A stretch of DNA of 64,000 nucleotides from Halobacillus sp. Nhm2S1 (GTDB lineage Bacteria > Bacillota > Bacilli > Bacillales > Halobacillaceae). The notes beneath the pieces were generated by a model. The model was not told the origin of the DNA. It saw only the letters and a program-made list of their open reading frames with translations, and did not search any database. Below are positions 43,429 to 52,124 of this stretch, piece after piece (the first letter of the stretch is position 1; each line of letters opens with the position of its first letter). The stretch spans positions 186,001 through 250,000 of the forward strand of contig NZ_JAIEZV010000003.1 of the NCBI RefSeq assembly GCF_019599545.1, written 5' to 3'. Made by a program: the position numbers and the translations under genes.

Positions 43429-43812
43429 TTATTTTTCGATCATGCACGGCATCGCTCGACACTCCTGGTGTTTAACCGGGATGGTATAACCGATCACTTC
43501 ATGACCTTTTCTCTTAAGCAGTCTCGCTGCCAAGTTCTTTTCGACTTCATCTGAACAAATTAAAACAATCGGGCGTTGTGGTATATCTTGGTGATGTCTT
43601 TCTAAATAAGCCAGCGGCAGACAAACCGCATGCTCCATTTTATCATGAGATGACGTTTGATAATCCCTCGTATCAACAGGAACGACCATGTCATCATTTT
43701 CAGCAGTTATTTCGGACATGTCCATCTTTTTCACGTGAGAGACCGGGAGATAACGGTGAAGCATAAAAAGCCCCGTTCCGACGATTAACGTTACGATCAT
43801 CACTAATGACAT
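43429..43812 (-). CDS. membrane-tethered rhodanese-like protein, diverged
   Basis: 127 aa. N-terminal membrane helix, then a degenerate rhodanese domain: VPVDTRDYQTS, HAVCLPLAYL, and active-site-like Cys in VLICSDEVEKN (C86). The C-terminus adds two Cys (QECRAMPC), absent from ordinary rhodaneses. The loop after C86 lacks the basic/Gly pattern of the partner gene. ATG after AAAGGAGG. First gene of the rhodanese pair. Confidence 0.75.
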   Translation of the reverse strand: MSLVMIVTLIVGTGLFMLHRYLPVSHVKKMDMSEITAENDDMVVPVDTRDYQTSSHDKMEHAVCLPLAYLERHHQDIPQRPIVLICSDEVEKNLAARLLKRKGHEVIGYTIPVKHQECRAMPCMIEK

Positions 43813-43847
43813 GATGTTCCTCCTTTGTCTTGAACTAAAAACATTTT

Positions 43848-43863
43848 ATACCCTACAAGGTAT
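43848..43863. promoter_or_regulatory. CsoR/CstR-type operator upstream of the rhodanese pair
   Basis: ATACCCTACAAGGTAT: inverted repeat ATACC-N6-GGTAT, similar to the ATACCCC-type palindromes bound by CsoR-family persulfide or copper sensors. It lies 36 bp upstream of the first rhodanese start. Confidence 0.55.
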
Positions 43864-44061
43864 ATGTGTCAACATTAAGGTCTCTGTTTCCACAGAATAT
43901 TTAATCAGAGAATAAGCCTATTTTCCAGAACAAAGACTTCGTGATCTTTTAGCAAACAACAAAACCGCAAGATAACGAAGGAAAGGCACTATCTTTTTCA
44001 AACGTAGAGTCCAGAGATCCCAGTTAGTGGACCAGGTAATCCTTTTTATCCTTTCCTGAAC

Positions 44062-44093
44062 AAAAAAAGCCTGAAGCTCGCCGGCTTCAGGCT
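44062..44093 (-). terminator. intrinsic terminator of the acyl-CoA synthetase gene
   Basis: AGCCTGAAGC / GCTTCAGGCT stem followed by TTTTTTTG on the minus strand. Confidence 0.88.
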
Positions 44094-44107
44094 AAGAGAA
44101 GTCTTAT

Positions 44108-45682
44108 TTAATTGACCATTCGATTTTGGTCTTTCCAAAACTTTTTCCGAATGACGACTTTCTGAATCTTTCCAGATGCTGTCTTCGGAAGTTCTTCAAT
44201 GAAAGAAACGCTTTTTGGTGCTTTGAAATGAGCCAGCTTTTCCCGGCAAAACAGGATCACCTCTTCTTCTGAGAGGGTTTCTCCTTCCTTCACCACAACT
44301 ACCGCATGGGGTACCTCTCCCCACTTTTCATCTGGAACGGCAACTACAGCCGCTTCAAGAATCGCCGGGTGTTCATACAGTGCCGCTTCAACTTCAATGG
44401 AAGAAATGTTTTCTCCTCCACTGATGATCACATCTTTTTTACGGTCGACAATTTCAATATTCCCACCATCATCAACCACTGCCATATCTCCTGTATGGAG
44501 CCACCCGTCTCTAATCGCTTCATTGGTAGCTTCCACATTCTTATAATACCCTTCCATCACGTTGTTTGATCTTGTTACGATTTCCCCTATAGAAGATCCG
44601 TCGCTCGGAACTTCTTCTCCTAACTCATCTACCACCTTCACTTGGCTGCCGATCATGCTGTAACCAGCTTTCGCTTTCAAGCGATAACGCTCCTCCGCAG
44701 GGCGGTCCACATCCATAGATCGGAGTTCTGAAGTAGTGATCAGTGGTGAAATTTCCGTCATGCCGTACACCTGAACGAATTTCCACTTCAAGTCTTCTTC
44801 CACTTTACGGACAAAAGCTGGTGGAGGGGCAGAACCTGCGATCACGACTCTTACATCGTGATCCATCGATGGCTGCTCCTCTTCGTAAGCCCCAATAACC
44901 ATGTTTAGAACGGTAGGCGCCATATGTAGCACAGACACTTGGTGTTTCTCTACTTTATCTACGATTAATTGTGGATCTGTTTCTCGAAGCATCACCTGTG
45001 TAGCCCCGTTCGCCGTATAGTAAAAAGGAGATCCCCATCCGTTCACATGAAACATGGGCAGGACATGGAGAAGAGTATCCTGATCCGAAACTCTCAGGTG
45101 ATGCATGGATGACAGAGCATGGAGGTAATTGGACCGATGACTTAACAATACCCCCTTGGGATTTCCGGTCGTTCCGCTCGTGTAAAGTAAAGACGCAATG
45201 TCTGTCTCCTCTATAGGCTCCCGTTCAAAACGATCCGGTGAAAATTGGGACAGCCATGACTCATATCCTTCCTTAGAATCGTCTCCATGGACAATCACTT
45301 TTTCTAAGGAAGATAGGTCCTGCACTACCTCTTCTACCAAGGGCAGAAGAGTATGATCGACAAGAAGCACTTTACTTTCACTGTGCTCTAAAATGAAATG
45401 ATAGTCGGCCGGCTTCAACCTTGTATTCAATGGGGTCATTACAGCTCCCAGCTGAAAGACACCGTAAAATCCTTCAAGCATCTCCGTGGAATTCGGAGCA
45501 AGATATGCCACCTAATCCCCTTTTTTCACACCTAAGGATTCAAGACCTCTAGACAGCTGATTAACCCTAGCGTTCATCTCTTGGTATGTCAGTGTCCATT
45601 CATCATCAATGATCGCCGGCTTGTCCCCATATAATGTTACTGCCCTGTCCAGAAACTCTGTCAATATCAATGGAACATGCAT
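44108..45682 (-). pseudogene. long-chain fatty-acid-type acyl-CoA synthetase interrupted by an in-frame TAG
   Basis: From ATG 45682 (SD AAAGGAG) the frame reads an AMP-forming ligase N-terminus (TEFLDRAVTLYGDKPAIIDD, LTYQEMNARVNQL) up to GVKKGD, then TAG at codon 57 (45512-45514), then continues without shift as VAYLAPNSTEMLEGFYG. All later motifs are intact: LLYTSGTTGNPKGVLLSH, GEIVTRSNNVMEGYYKN, WLHTGDMAVVD, KKDVIISGGENISSIEVE, PKTASGKIQK. Total length is 524 codons, normal for the family. One substitution (for example AAG to TAG) explains it. A truncated 467-aa product from GTG 45511 is possible but would lack the N-terminal subdomain. Confidence 0.85.
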
Positions 45683-45798
45683 CGGATACCCTCTCCTTTT
45701 AGTAAAATTATTAATATCTTACATATTATTCTAATTGGTAATCTGTACTATATCAACAGATTATTGTATCTTGTGTACACTAACAGATGTTTTTACCT

Positions 45799-45828
45799 CA
45801 AAAAGAAAAATTGCCGTTTGGCAGTTTT
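45799..45828 (-). terminator. probable terminator after a gene remnant
   Basis: AAAACTGCC / GGCAATTTT stem (one mismatch) followed by TCTTTTTG on the minus strand. Confidence 0.5.
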
Positions 45829-45829
45829 C

Positions 45830-45988
45830 TCACATCATCACTTTTTCTTCATTAATCACGTCTATTGTAAATCCAAGTCCCTCGATCATTTGAGGATCTT
45901 CTGTACTCTCCTGACCATCCGTTGTCTGGTAATCACGGATGTATTTAGAATTGGCGGGATACAGGCTGAACGGCTTAAGGTGAAGGTT
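45830..45988 (-). pseudogene. 3' remnant of an unidentified gene
   Basis: 52-codon open frame with no start codon before a TGA at 45989-45991. It reads like a real protein tail (LHLKPFSLYPANSKYIRDY, MIEGLGFTIDVINEE) and ends at a terminator-like hairpin. I cannot name the family. The rest of 45683-46024 holds the 5' region of the ligase gene and a terminator. Confidence 0.4.
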
Positions 45989-46002
45989 TCAGGAAATTAT
46001 GT

Positions 46003-46026
46003 AAAGAGAGCTGTCTTGCAGCTCTT
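46003..46026 (-). terminator. probable terminator of the ferritin-like gene
   Basis: AGAGCTG / CAGCTCT stem adjoining the stop codon, followed by CTTTAC on the minus strand. Confidence 0.5.
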
Positions 46027-46951
46027 ATGACTCTCCCTTCCGTGCAAGGCCGCGACGGAAGGCGGCGAGGTGATTCAATGACGCATTCCTTAATTGTGTA
46101 AAAACAGTTCTTACATCCTCTGGCAAATCATACAATAAGAACTTCTCATACATGGATATGTTCTCAATTTCCCCCTGAACACCAGCTGCATAAGCGGCTT
46201 TCACACTGGCAGGAGTAGTTACATACTGACTTGCCTCATCGGATGGTATTGGAATTTGATATCTTGTGAAAAGTGTATTTAAGGCTGAAATGTGACGTTT
46301 CTCTGCTTCCTGGATACGGACGAATGTCTGTATATCCCCGAATTCCCTTCTAATATCTTCATACCGGGCTTGTGCAAGATATTCATCCTGGACGGCATAG
46401 ATCAACATGTCCGCAAGGGTTAATGAAGAAGCGCTTAAGGCACCAGTTGCTCTATATTCCTGCTGCCTTATCTCAGAACGACCCATTTGGGGAAATGTAT
46501 GAAAATAAAGAAACCAAACGGCATGATTCTGTTCATCAGCCGCAGCCTGACGGAACGTTTCTTTGATGGAGAGATCCTGAGCTTTCCGCTCGATCTCATG
46601 ATAAAAGTCTGTCGTCTTTTGTTCGTCGAAAAACGCCCCCTCTATTCCATCCCTGTATTGATCGGGACACGGCTCGGTAATTTTGGGTGATGGTTGCTTT
46701 CCCGTCAGTTGCTTATAAATATTGCTGAAGGCCTCATAATGACGGATTTCATCCTGGCGAATCTCATAAATTTGCTGTCTTGCCTGCTGTGTAGGAGCTA
46801 AATCAGCCAATTTATTGTAGCAAGCAATCGCACTGTACTCCCCATTAATGGCTTTTTCCACATCTTTGACGAGGGACTGATCATTTTGAATGCGGAAATA
46901 ACCATCATAACCATAAGGGTTGAATGTATATCCATACTGATTCCGGTACAA
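46025..46951 (-). CDS. double ferritin-like domain protein with Tyr/Gly-rich N-terminus
   Basis: 308 aa. The first 20 residues are Tyr/Gly-rich (YRNQYGYTFNPYGYDGYF). Two ferritin-like helical bundles follow: one at about 28-155 (NGEYSAIACYNKLADLA, IRQDEIRHYEAF, DEQNHAVWFLYF) and one at about 175-305 (AVQDEYLAQARYEDI, IQEAEKRHISALNTLF, GEIENISMYEKFL, SLNHLAAFRRG), each with the Glu/His pairs of a di-iron site. TTG start after AAGGAGG. A consensus sigma-K promoter lies 34 bp upstream, so mother-cell expression late in sporulation is likely. Confidence 0.8.
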   Translation of the reverse strand: MYRNQYGYTFNPYGYDGYFRIQNDQSLVKDVEKAINGEYSAIACYNKLADLAPTQQARQQIYEIRQDEIRHYEAFSNIYKQLTGKQPSPKITEPCPDQYRDGIEGAFFDEQKTTDFYHEIERKAQDLSIKETFRQAAADEQNHAVWFLYFHTFPQMGRSEIRQQEYRATGALSASSLTLADMLIYAVQDEYLAQARYEDIRREFGDIQTFVRIQEAEKRHISALNTLFTRYQIPIPSDEASQYVTTPASVKAAYAAGVQGEIENISMYEKFLLYDLPEDVRTVFTQLRNASLNHLAAFRRGLARKGES

Positions 46952-46984
46952 TCGAATCCAACCTCCTTTTAGAAGTCATCAACC

Positions 46985-47011
46985 TATCCTATGAAATTTG
47001 GGCAGTTTTGT
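46985..47011 (-). promoter_or_regulatory. sigma-K promoter of the ferritin-like gene
   Basis: AC (in context CACA), 16-bp spacer, CATAGGATA on the minus strand: full match to AC-N16/17-CATANNNTA, with a 5' leader of about 30 bp. Confidence 0.65.
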
Positions 47012-47094
47012 GTGCAAGTCGAAGATCTCCTGCCATTTATTATTCAACGGAATTTGACATTGGGGAAGAAACGTTTGAATAAAGGCTCGTGAAA

Positions 47095-47134
47095 TCAAAA
47101 AAAGTGTGAGGAAGACTTTCGCTTCATCACACTT
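47095..47134 (-). terminator. intrinsic terminator of the glycolipid-binding-domain gene
   Basis: AAGTGTGA..GAAG / CTTC..TCACACTT stem followed by TTTTTTTGATTT on the minus strand. Confidence 0.8.
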
Positions 47135-47191
47135 CTGCGGGAAAACTCTAGCATGGTTTCCTTATAGAGTCGTATTCACTTTTTACACCTT

Positions 47192-47827
47192 TTAATAAAA
47201 CACACCGGACGATGAGGGCGCATTAGCGAGAAGAGGCTGTGGCCGTTTATCTATCATCCGGTCTCCAGTTGTCAACAGCGCTCTTCTTTCAAACGCACCC
47301 GGATACTCAACGACCCAGCCTTCTTCATCGATGACTAGAGCAGTCTCATAATCCCTGCAGCGGTATTGAAAGATCCTATAGCCATCGTTGTCTCCCAAAT
47401 ACGTATACACTTGAAGCAGGGGAAATACTTCTTTCTTTAAAACATCGATAAAAACCATTTTGAACGTCCGTCGTTCTCCTATATGCCAGGTCACACGATT
47501 GATCGGCAATGTGTTCGAGAAAGGCGTGATCGTCAAATCAACGTTCGTCGCACCATCCAGATTCTCGTCGTACCTGCCATTGACCCACCACTTATCCTGG
47601 TCTTCCGCCTGGACTACAAAGGGCTCTGTCTCCTGCTCTTGATAAATCTTCACTTTTTTCGTCTTCCAATCTAGCCCGAGCTTCAAATCATAAGTAAGAT
47701 GATGCGGCACTCCCCGATCGACAAGTAATACCGTCCCTCGCACCTCCATATGATTGGTCAACTTTTTCAGAGTTAAATGTTCCGCTCCAGCAGACTCCAG
47801 GTGATTCCAAATCACACGCTGCTCCAT
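47192..47827 (-). CDS. putative glycolipid-binding domain protein (DUF1089 family)
   Basis: 211 aa. IWNHLESAGAEHLTLKK at the start, GRYDENLDGATNVDLTITPF then SNTLPINR in the middle, and YRCRDYETALVIDEEGWVVEYPGAFERR are the conserved blocks of the Glycolipid_bind (DUF1089) family. Function is not established. ATG after AGGAGGG. A GNAT gene ends 11 bp upstream; the pair is probably one operon. Confidence 0.8.
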   Translation of the reverse strand: MEQRVIWNHLESAGAEHLTLKKLTNHMEVRGTVLLVDRGVPHHLTYDLKLGLDWKTKKVKIYQEQETEPFVVQAEDQDKWWVNGRYDENLDGATNVDLTITPFSNTLPINRVTWHIGERRTFKMVFIDVLKKEVFPLLQVYTYLGDNDGYRIFQYRCRDYETALVIDEEGWVVEYPGAFERRALLTTGDRMIDKRPQPLLANAPSSSGVFY

Positions 47828-47838
47828 ATGATTCCCTC

Positions 47839-48315
47839 CTATATGGTTTTTGTGACAGACCCTTTCATCCGAATGACTTTTCCATCAAGTTCAGGACCGA
47901 TCGTTTCCATCCCTGCTTTCTCATAAAATCGCCGCGCTTGACGATTATCAGGGGCTACCCGTAAATGATATTCCTCCAGGTTATGTTTTTTGAAAAAATC
48001 GACCGCGTAGTTGTGAAGGGATTTTCCTATGCCTTCCCCACGCTTGCGAGGAATCAGGTAAAACAAGTGAATATATCCGATTTTCCGCCCCTTATATTTT
48101 TTCACGGATAACTCGAGCTGACCAATGACTCCTCCATCTACCTCTGCCATGACGAAACCATCAGGATACCGCTCTACTTTTTCAAGCACATAGAATAAGT
48201 AAGCTTGTACATCAAAGCCTTCGGTGTTTCCGAAGCTCACCATAAACGAATCTTTGCGGAAATCGATAATAGCCTGCCGATCCTTCCTCAAATCAATCGT
48301 TCGGAATTGAACCAT
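47839..48315 (-). CDS. GNAT N-acetyltransferase
   Basis: 158 aa. IIDFRKDSFMVSFGNTEGF, GVIGQLELSVKK, YLIPRKRGEGIGKSLHNYAV (cofactor loop), LRVAPDNRQARRFYEKAGME. Substrate unknown. ATG after GGAGGGTG. Confidence 0.82.
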   Translation of the reverse strand: MVQFRTIDLRKDRQAIIDFRKDSFMVSFGNTEGFDVQAYLFYVLEKVERYPDGFVMAEVDGGVIGQLELSVKKYKGRKIGYIHLFYLIPRKRGEGIGKSLHNYAVDFFKKHNLEEYHLRVAPDNRQARRFYEKAGMETIGPELDGKVIRMKGSVTKTI

Positions 48316-48612
48316 TTTTCACCCTCCATCTCTTCACATGGACACTGGAGAAGTATGGGGGGAGTTACGTGATATGGTCTCGTTGCAACGTGACAAAAAA
48401 CCTCCTCTCCAAAAAGCCCTGCCCCTCAGCTGATGTCATTGGCTATCTTTTTCTTCAAAGCGTAATCCATCTCGCTCCTCCTTCTCTTAAAATTCGCTAT
48501 CCAAATTGATATTCCTTCCTTTTTTTACATAGAGAATGATGGCGGACAAATACTAAGTTAATCATGTTGCATTCCATTCGGAAATATATTCGTAGTAGGA
48601 GGTGAGAAGGAT
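48316..48612. other. intergenic region between divergent genes
   Basis: About 300 bp with the 5' regions of the GNAT and DUF2515 genes. A CCTCCTCTCC-rich stretch and no further ORF with an RBS; no clear promoter consensus recognised. Confidence 0.45.
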
Positions 48613-49749
48613 ATGTTTTCATCCAAATGGCGCATGCTGAAAAAAGACTTGAAGGCCGCATTGAAATCGCCCCCGTCCCCATTGACGACGGAAGAAGAAG
48701 CGTTGGTGAAGGAAATAAGAAGGATCACCCAGGAAAAAAATCGAAACAACGTCACGCGTACGATGGCGTACCTTCATTTTTTCGAAAAACATCCTGAAGT
48801 TCATTGGGCACTGCTCGCTCATCTTGTATCCAGAAACGCTGGATGGAACATGACTGACCTTAAGGGGGAATACCTGCCGAAGTTGTTGACAGGAAAAGAA
48901 GCCACAGACTTCTTCGTCTTTTTAGAACGGGGAAATTGGCTCATTTTTCAGGATGCTTATCCACAACTATTATTGTATGATGCCAGTTTGAAGCATGGCC
49001 GCCCCCTCTACCACCTATTAGATGCCTTGAATGTTTCCAAGTTCATGAAACCTTTTTGGGAACGCTTTTGGAAAAATGGAAACAGTGAAGAACTGACTAA
49101 AGCGCTGATCGTCAATGAACAGCATTATATCGAGGATCGAGTAATAAGAAATCATCTCTATATGGCGACGGTTATGGATAAAGTGATGTTCAAACTTCAA
49201 GATGTGCTTTCAATGAATCATATCCTTTTTCCTTATGTGACTCCTCTCCAACAAAAGATCAAACTGGTCGGAGGAACAGTCCATCACTTCTCGGCTGTGA
49301 ATGAACGCATTCTTCTCGGAAGATCTCTTTACGAGCTTCTTTATGGGGTGCGGTCACGTCTGGATCAAATTGTCCAATGGTGCTCTGCTCATACGCACAC
49401 GGGCTCGCGCAAGGATTACTGGCCGCAACTATTTAATGATGTCAATGAAACACCCCCGGGCCATGTTCATGAAATGACCGTAAGCCCATGCAGACGAAAG
49501 CAGAACGGGCCCAAAATTTACAGCCCTAAACTGAATATTGTCTGGGAGGACTGGGTCCATTCAGAAGCGGAGACAGGGGATTGGTTCAAAAATGCAAGCG
49601 TCCTGGACATAATGAAAAAGAATGCAAAAGAATTCGATGGAGACATTGAACTGGTCTATTGCCGGACGTTGGAAGAAATTGAGTTCGCCTCTCAAACGAA
49701 ACAAACCTTCTTTCACAAGACAGAAGGGCAGCCCGAAGACCGCCCTTAA
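48613..49749 (+). CDS. DUF2515 family protein (YppC-like)
   Basis: 378 aa soluble protein. EKHPEVHWALLAHLVSRNAG, NWLIFQDAYPQLLLYDASL, HYIEDRVIRN, and APLQ-type VTPLQQKIKLVGGTVHHFSAV and WCSAHTHTGSRKDYWPQLF are DUF2515 features. Function unknown. ATG after AGGAGGTGAG. Its 3' end overlaps the convergent hydrolase gene by 4 bp. Confidence 0.8.
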   Translation: MFSSKWRMLKKDLKAALKSPPSPLTTEEEALVKEIRRITQEKNRNNVTRTMAYLHFFEKHPEVHWALLAHLVSRNAGWNMTDLKGEYLPKLLTGKEATDFFVFLERGNWLIFQDAYPQLLLYDASLKHGRPLYHLLDALNVSKFMKPFWERFWKNGNSEELTKALIVNEQHYIEDRVIRNHLYMATVMDKVMFKLQDVLSMNHILFPYVTPLQQKIKLVGGTVHHFSAVNERILLGRSLYELLYGVRSRLDQIVQWCSAHTHTGSRKDYWPQLFNDVNETPPGHVHEMTVSPCRRKQNGPKIYSPKLNIVWEDWVHSEAETGDWFKNASVLDIMKKNAKEFDGDIELVYCRTLEEIEFASQTKQTFFHKTEGQPEDRP

Positions 49750-50678
49750 CTATGTAACTGGCTTCTATGAGAGGTTTGTTGGATCAGTTCAAGAACCTTA
49801 CGAACGATAAGGTCCGGATTCTCCAAATGAACAGAATGGCCGGTATCAGCAAAAACTTGCTCTGTGCACGGGGTGAGTTTTGCTAACAGTTCCTGATACT
49901 CCTGCCAATGTTCGGAAGGATGATTCGCGCTGATCACAATCACAGGCAAAGATGGCTGTAAAGGCTGGCTTTCGTTAATGATCCTTGCACTTTTTTCTGC
50001 GTTTTGATATTCCTCATATGCCGCAAGAAAGCTTTTCGGCCGATAGCCGATGTAGTTTAAAGCTTGACTAGATTCTTCATTTAACTCATTACGTCCCACT
50101 CTCTGCTTCATTAGTCTTGGTAAGCCGACCCATGATGTGAGAAACCCAAACGTCAGTATTCGCTGGAATTTTTTCAGCCTTTGGACATTCTCTTTTGTCG
50201 GAAGGTAATAATGCTCATGTGCCGCATCCTCAAGAATTAGACCGGCTACTTCATTTGGATATAGAGAAGCAAAAAGACGAATAATGAGTCCTCCATATGA
50301 ATGACCGACGAGGATATAGGGAGGCTTTGCTTCCATTCTTGAAAGTACTTCATGCAATTCTTCTGCAGAATCTAGGATCGTCCTGCTTTTCCTTTTTGAA
50401 CGGCTCCACCCATAGTTTCCGCGGTCATAGGCGATCACCCTCGCATGACGTGCAAGCTCCGGCTGAACATAAAGCCAGTCGAGGGAAATCGAACTGAACC
50501 CTGCTTCCAAAACAATGGTCACAGGCCCTTCTCCCTCGGAAATGACATGTGTATCACTGGTTTCCGTATGGACCATCATTCCTGGAGGGAGCACCCTGCT
50601 TTTTTCATTCATGACCATATTCCAAACCGTTAATGGAAACCCTAAGCCTGCCACCAAACCACGAATTCCTTTTTTCAT
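49746..50678 (-). CDS. alpha/beta hydrolase
   Basis: 310 aa. N-terminal hydrophobic segment (about 1-25) and an alpha/beta-hydrolase core with nucleophile elbow LVGHSYGG, catalytic Asp region PVIVISANHPSEHW and His in DTGHSVHLENPD. The substrate is unknown; the N-terminal segment may tether it to the membrane. ATG at 50678 after AGGAGATG; the upstream start at 50723 would overlap ynfA. Confidence 0.85.
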   Translation of the reverse strand: MKKGIRGLVAGLGFPLTVWNMVMNEKSRVLPPGMMVHTETSDTHVISEGEGPVTIVLEAGFSSISLDWLYVQPELARHARVIAYDRGNYGWSRSKRKSRTILDSAEELHEVLSRMEAKPPYILVGHSYGGLIIRLFASLYPNEVAGLILEDAAHEHYYLPTKENVQRLKKFQRILTFGFLTSWVGLPRLMKQRVGRNELNEESSQALNYIGYRPKSFLAAYEEYQNAEKSARIINESQPLQPSLPVIVISANHPSEHWQEYQELLAKLTPCTEQVFADTGHSVHLENPDLIVRKVLELIQQTSHRSQLHS

Positions 50679-50692
50679 TCGATTTTCATCTC

Positions 50693-51019
50693 CTATTGTC
50701 TTGGCGCAAATAACATCACACATACACCGATCATACAGATCCCTGCACCAATCCAGTCATATAAATCAGGCGTTTTACGATCCACGCCCCACCCCCACAA
50801 CACCGATAAAATGATGAACACACCACCATAGGCAGCATATACACGACCAAAAGATGGAAAGCTTTGAAACGTAGCGATCACGCCGTACAAGGCAAGTGTC
50901 AATCCTCCTGCTATTCCCCAGGAAAGTGGTTTTCCTTCACGGATGGATAGCCAAATCAAATACCCTCCTCCGATTTCAGCCAATCCTGCTAATAAAAACA
51001 AAACGAATGGTTGGATCAT
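50693..51019 (-). CDS. ynfA: YnfA family (UPF0060) membrane protein
   Basis: 108 aa, four membrane helices. [51 protein letters not shown] and [17 protein letters not shown] are typical. A small-multidrug-resistance-like fold of unknown substrate. ATG at 51019 is 8 bases from AGGAG. Confidence 0.9.
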   Translation of the reverse strand: MIQPFVLFLLAGLAEIGGGYLIWLSIREGKPLSWGIAGGLTLALYGVIATFQSFPSFGRVYAAYGGVFIILSVLWGWGVDRKTPDLYDWIGAGICMIGVCVMLFAPRQ

Positions 51020-51094
51020 TATGATCACTCCTGTAAAAAGCTATCATTATCATCATTTTCAGGAGAACCAACGACCGTCACAGACCACCCACCA

Positions 51095-51496
51095 TCAAAC
51101 TCCATAAGCAGGACTCAACTCACTCCAGACATCCAATCGGTTCCCCTGTAGATCCTCAAATACAAAATTCAAACCAGGATGGCCCCTGTCTTCTATTTCG
51201 CCGACCGAGACTCCTTTGTTTTTTAATTCTTTATGTAAAGCCCTCAAAGCTTCTACTCCATTCACTTCGAATGTGATCGCAAAACGAGAGCTTCCGACCA
51301 CATCCAAGAAGTTGGATGTTTGTTCCGGCGATGATTTCACTAAGAATATACTGATGCCTGCTAAACCTATGATGGCTTTCTGGTTATCTTTATAATTGAT
51401 ACCAGCTCCAAGCTTTTCTTGATACCAGATTGCAGATTCATCTACCTCTTGGACTGGTAAATAAATGGTCCCTACTCGGAATAATGAATGGTTCAT
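51095..51496 (-). CDS. VOC family (glyoxalase-like) protein
   Basis: 133 aa with two beta-alpha-beta-beta-beta halves: VGTIYLPVQEVDESAIWYQE, RFAITFEVNGVEALRALHKE, HPGLNFVFEDLQGNRLDVW. Metal-binding and substrate roles cannot be fixed from sequence. ATG after AGGAGGACG. Confidence 0.82.
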   Translation of the reverse strand: MNHSLFRVGTIYLPVQEVDESAIWYQEKLGAGINYKDNQKAIIGLAGISIFLVKSSPEQTSNFLDVVGSSRFAITFEVNGVEALRALHKELKNKGVSVGEIEDRGHPGLNFVFEDLQGNRLDVWSELSPAYGV

Positions 51497-51576
51497 GATA
51501 CGTCGTCCTCCTATCGATCTATGTATTCCACCAAACCCTTGAAATTCCTCCTTTCACTATAGATTTCTTATATTAT

Positions 51577-51689
51577 AAAAGCTCGCTTTCCGCGGAGCGC
51601 GGTGAGCCTCCTCAGACTTCGTCCTGTGGGGTCTCACCCTGCACTTTTTTCCCGCAGGAGTCTCCCCATTCCCCTCCGCCCACTTTTCG
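51577..51689. repeat. Bacillaceae-type intergenic palindromic repeat
   Basis: About 110 bp: outer arms AAAGCTCGCTTTCCGCGGAG and CCTCCGCCCACTTTTCG, an inner hairpin GGTGAGCCTCC / GGGGTCTCACC, and a CCCGCAGGAGTCTC segment. This sequence style recurs in intergenic regions of many Bacillaceae genomes (from memory, not checked). GTAAGAC directly after it recurs inverted (GTCTTAC) near 51846. It is not coding in any convincing frame. Confidence 0.65.
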
Positions 51690-51885
51690 TAAGACATTCT
51701 CGAAACTACCTTCCAGTAATAAGAGCTTTTGTAGTTAGGAATCCTATACCGATGCAGATTAAGCAGGATTTCACAACACAACTAGGCATGTTACTTTAAG
51801 AGGGATTTGGAGCCCCTAAGCTCCCATAAAAGTCTCGAAACTGAGTCTTACACAATCCTGCCATATTCTTTAATAACTCAGTACT
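51690..51885. other. intergenic sequence beside the palindromic repeat
   Basis: No gene. CTCGAAACT occurs twice (about 51700 and 51834), and GTAAGAC/GTCTTAC flank the interval as an inverted pair; this may be a remnant of a larger element. Confidence 0.35.
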
Positions 51886-51925
51886 AAAGAAACAGGGCAT
51901 ACGTTTAGTGATAACGCTGCCCTGT
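51886..51925 (-). terminator. intrinsic terminator of the DUF3951-like gene
   Basis: ACAGGGCA / TGCCCTGT stem spanning the stop codon, then TTTCTTTAG on the minus strand. Confidence 0.7.
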
Positions 51926-52114
51926 TCTGTCATTTTCTGCTTCCTCTTCCCTTTCTTCTTCATGAAAAGTCGTTTCTGTCTGCCCGCTTACGTAATCGAA
52001 TGGAGTATAGGAATTGTCTGGGTACTGCTTTTTCACAAACATACGATATGCGGTACGCAGGACAACAGAAACAATTAAGCAGGAAAACAGCACTGTAATG
52101 ATTATGGAAACCAT
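51905..52114 (-). CDS. small membrane protein, probably DUF3951
   Basis: 69 aa. N-terminal membrane helix (VSIIITVLFSCLIVSVVLRTAY) followed by YTPFDYVSGQTETTFHEEE, which I associate with DUF3951. Function unknown. ATG after AAGGAG; it follows the methyltransferase gene at 10 bp. Confidence 0.65.
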   Translation of the reverse strand: MVSIIITVLFSCLIVSVVLRTAYRMFVKKQYPDNSYTPFDYVSGQTETTFHEEEREEEAENDRTGQRYH

Positions 52115-52124
52115 AAACCACTCC

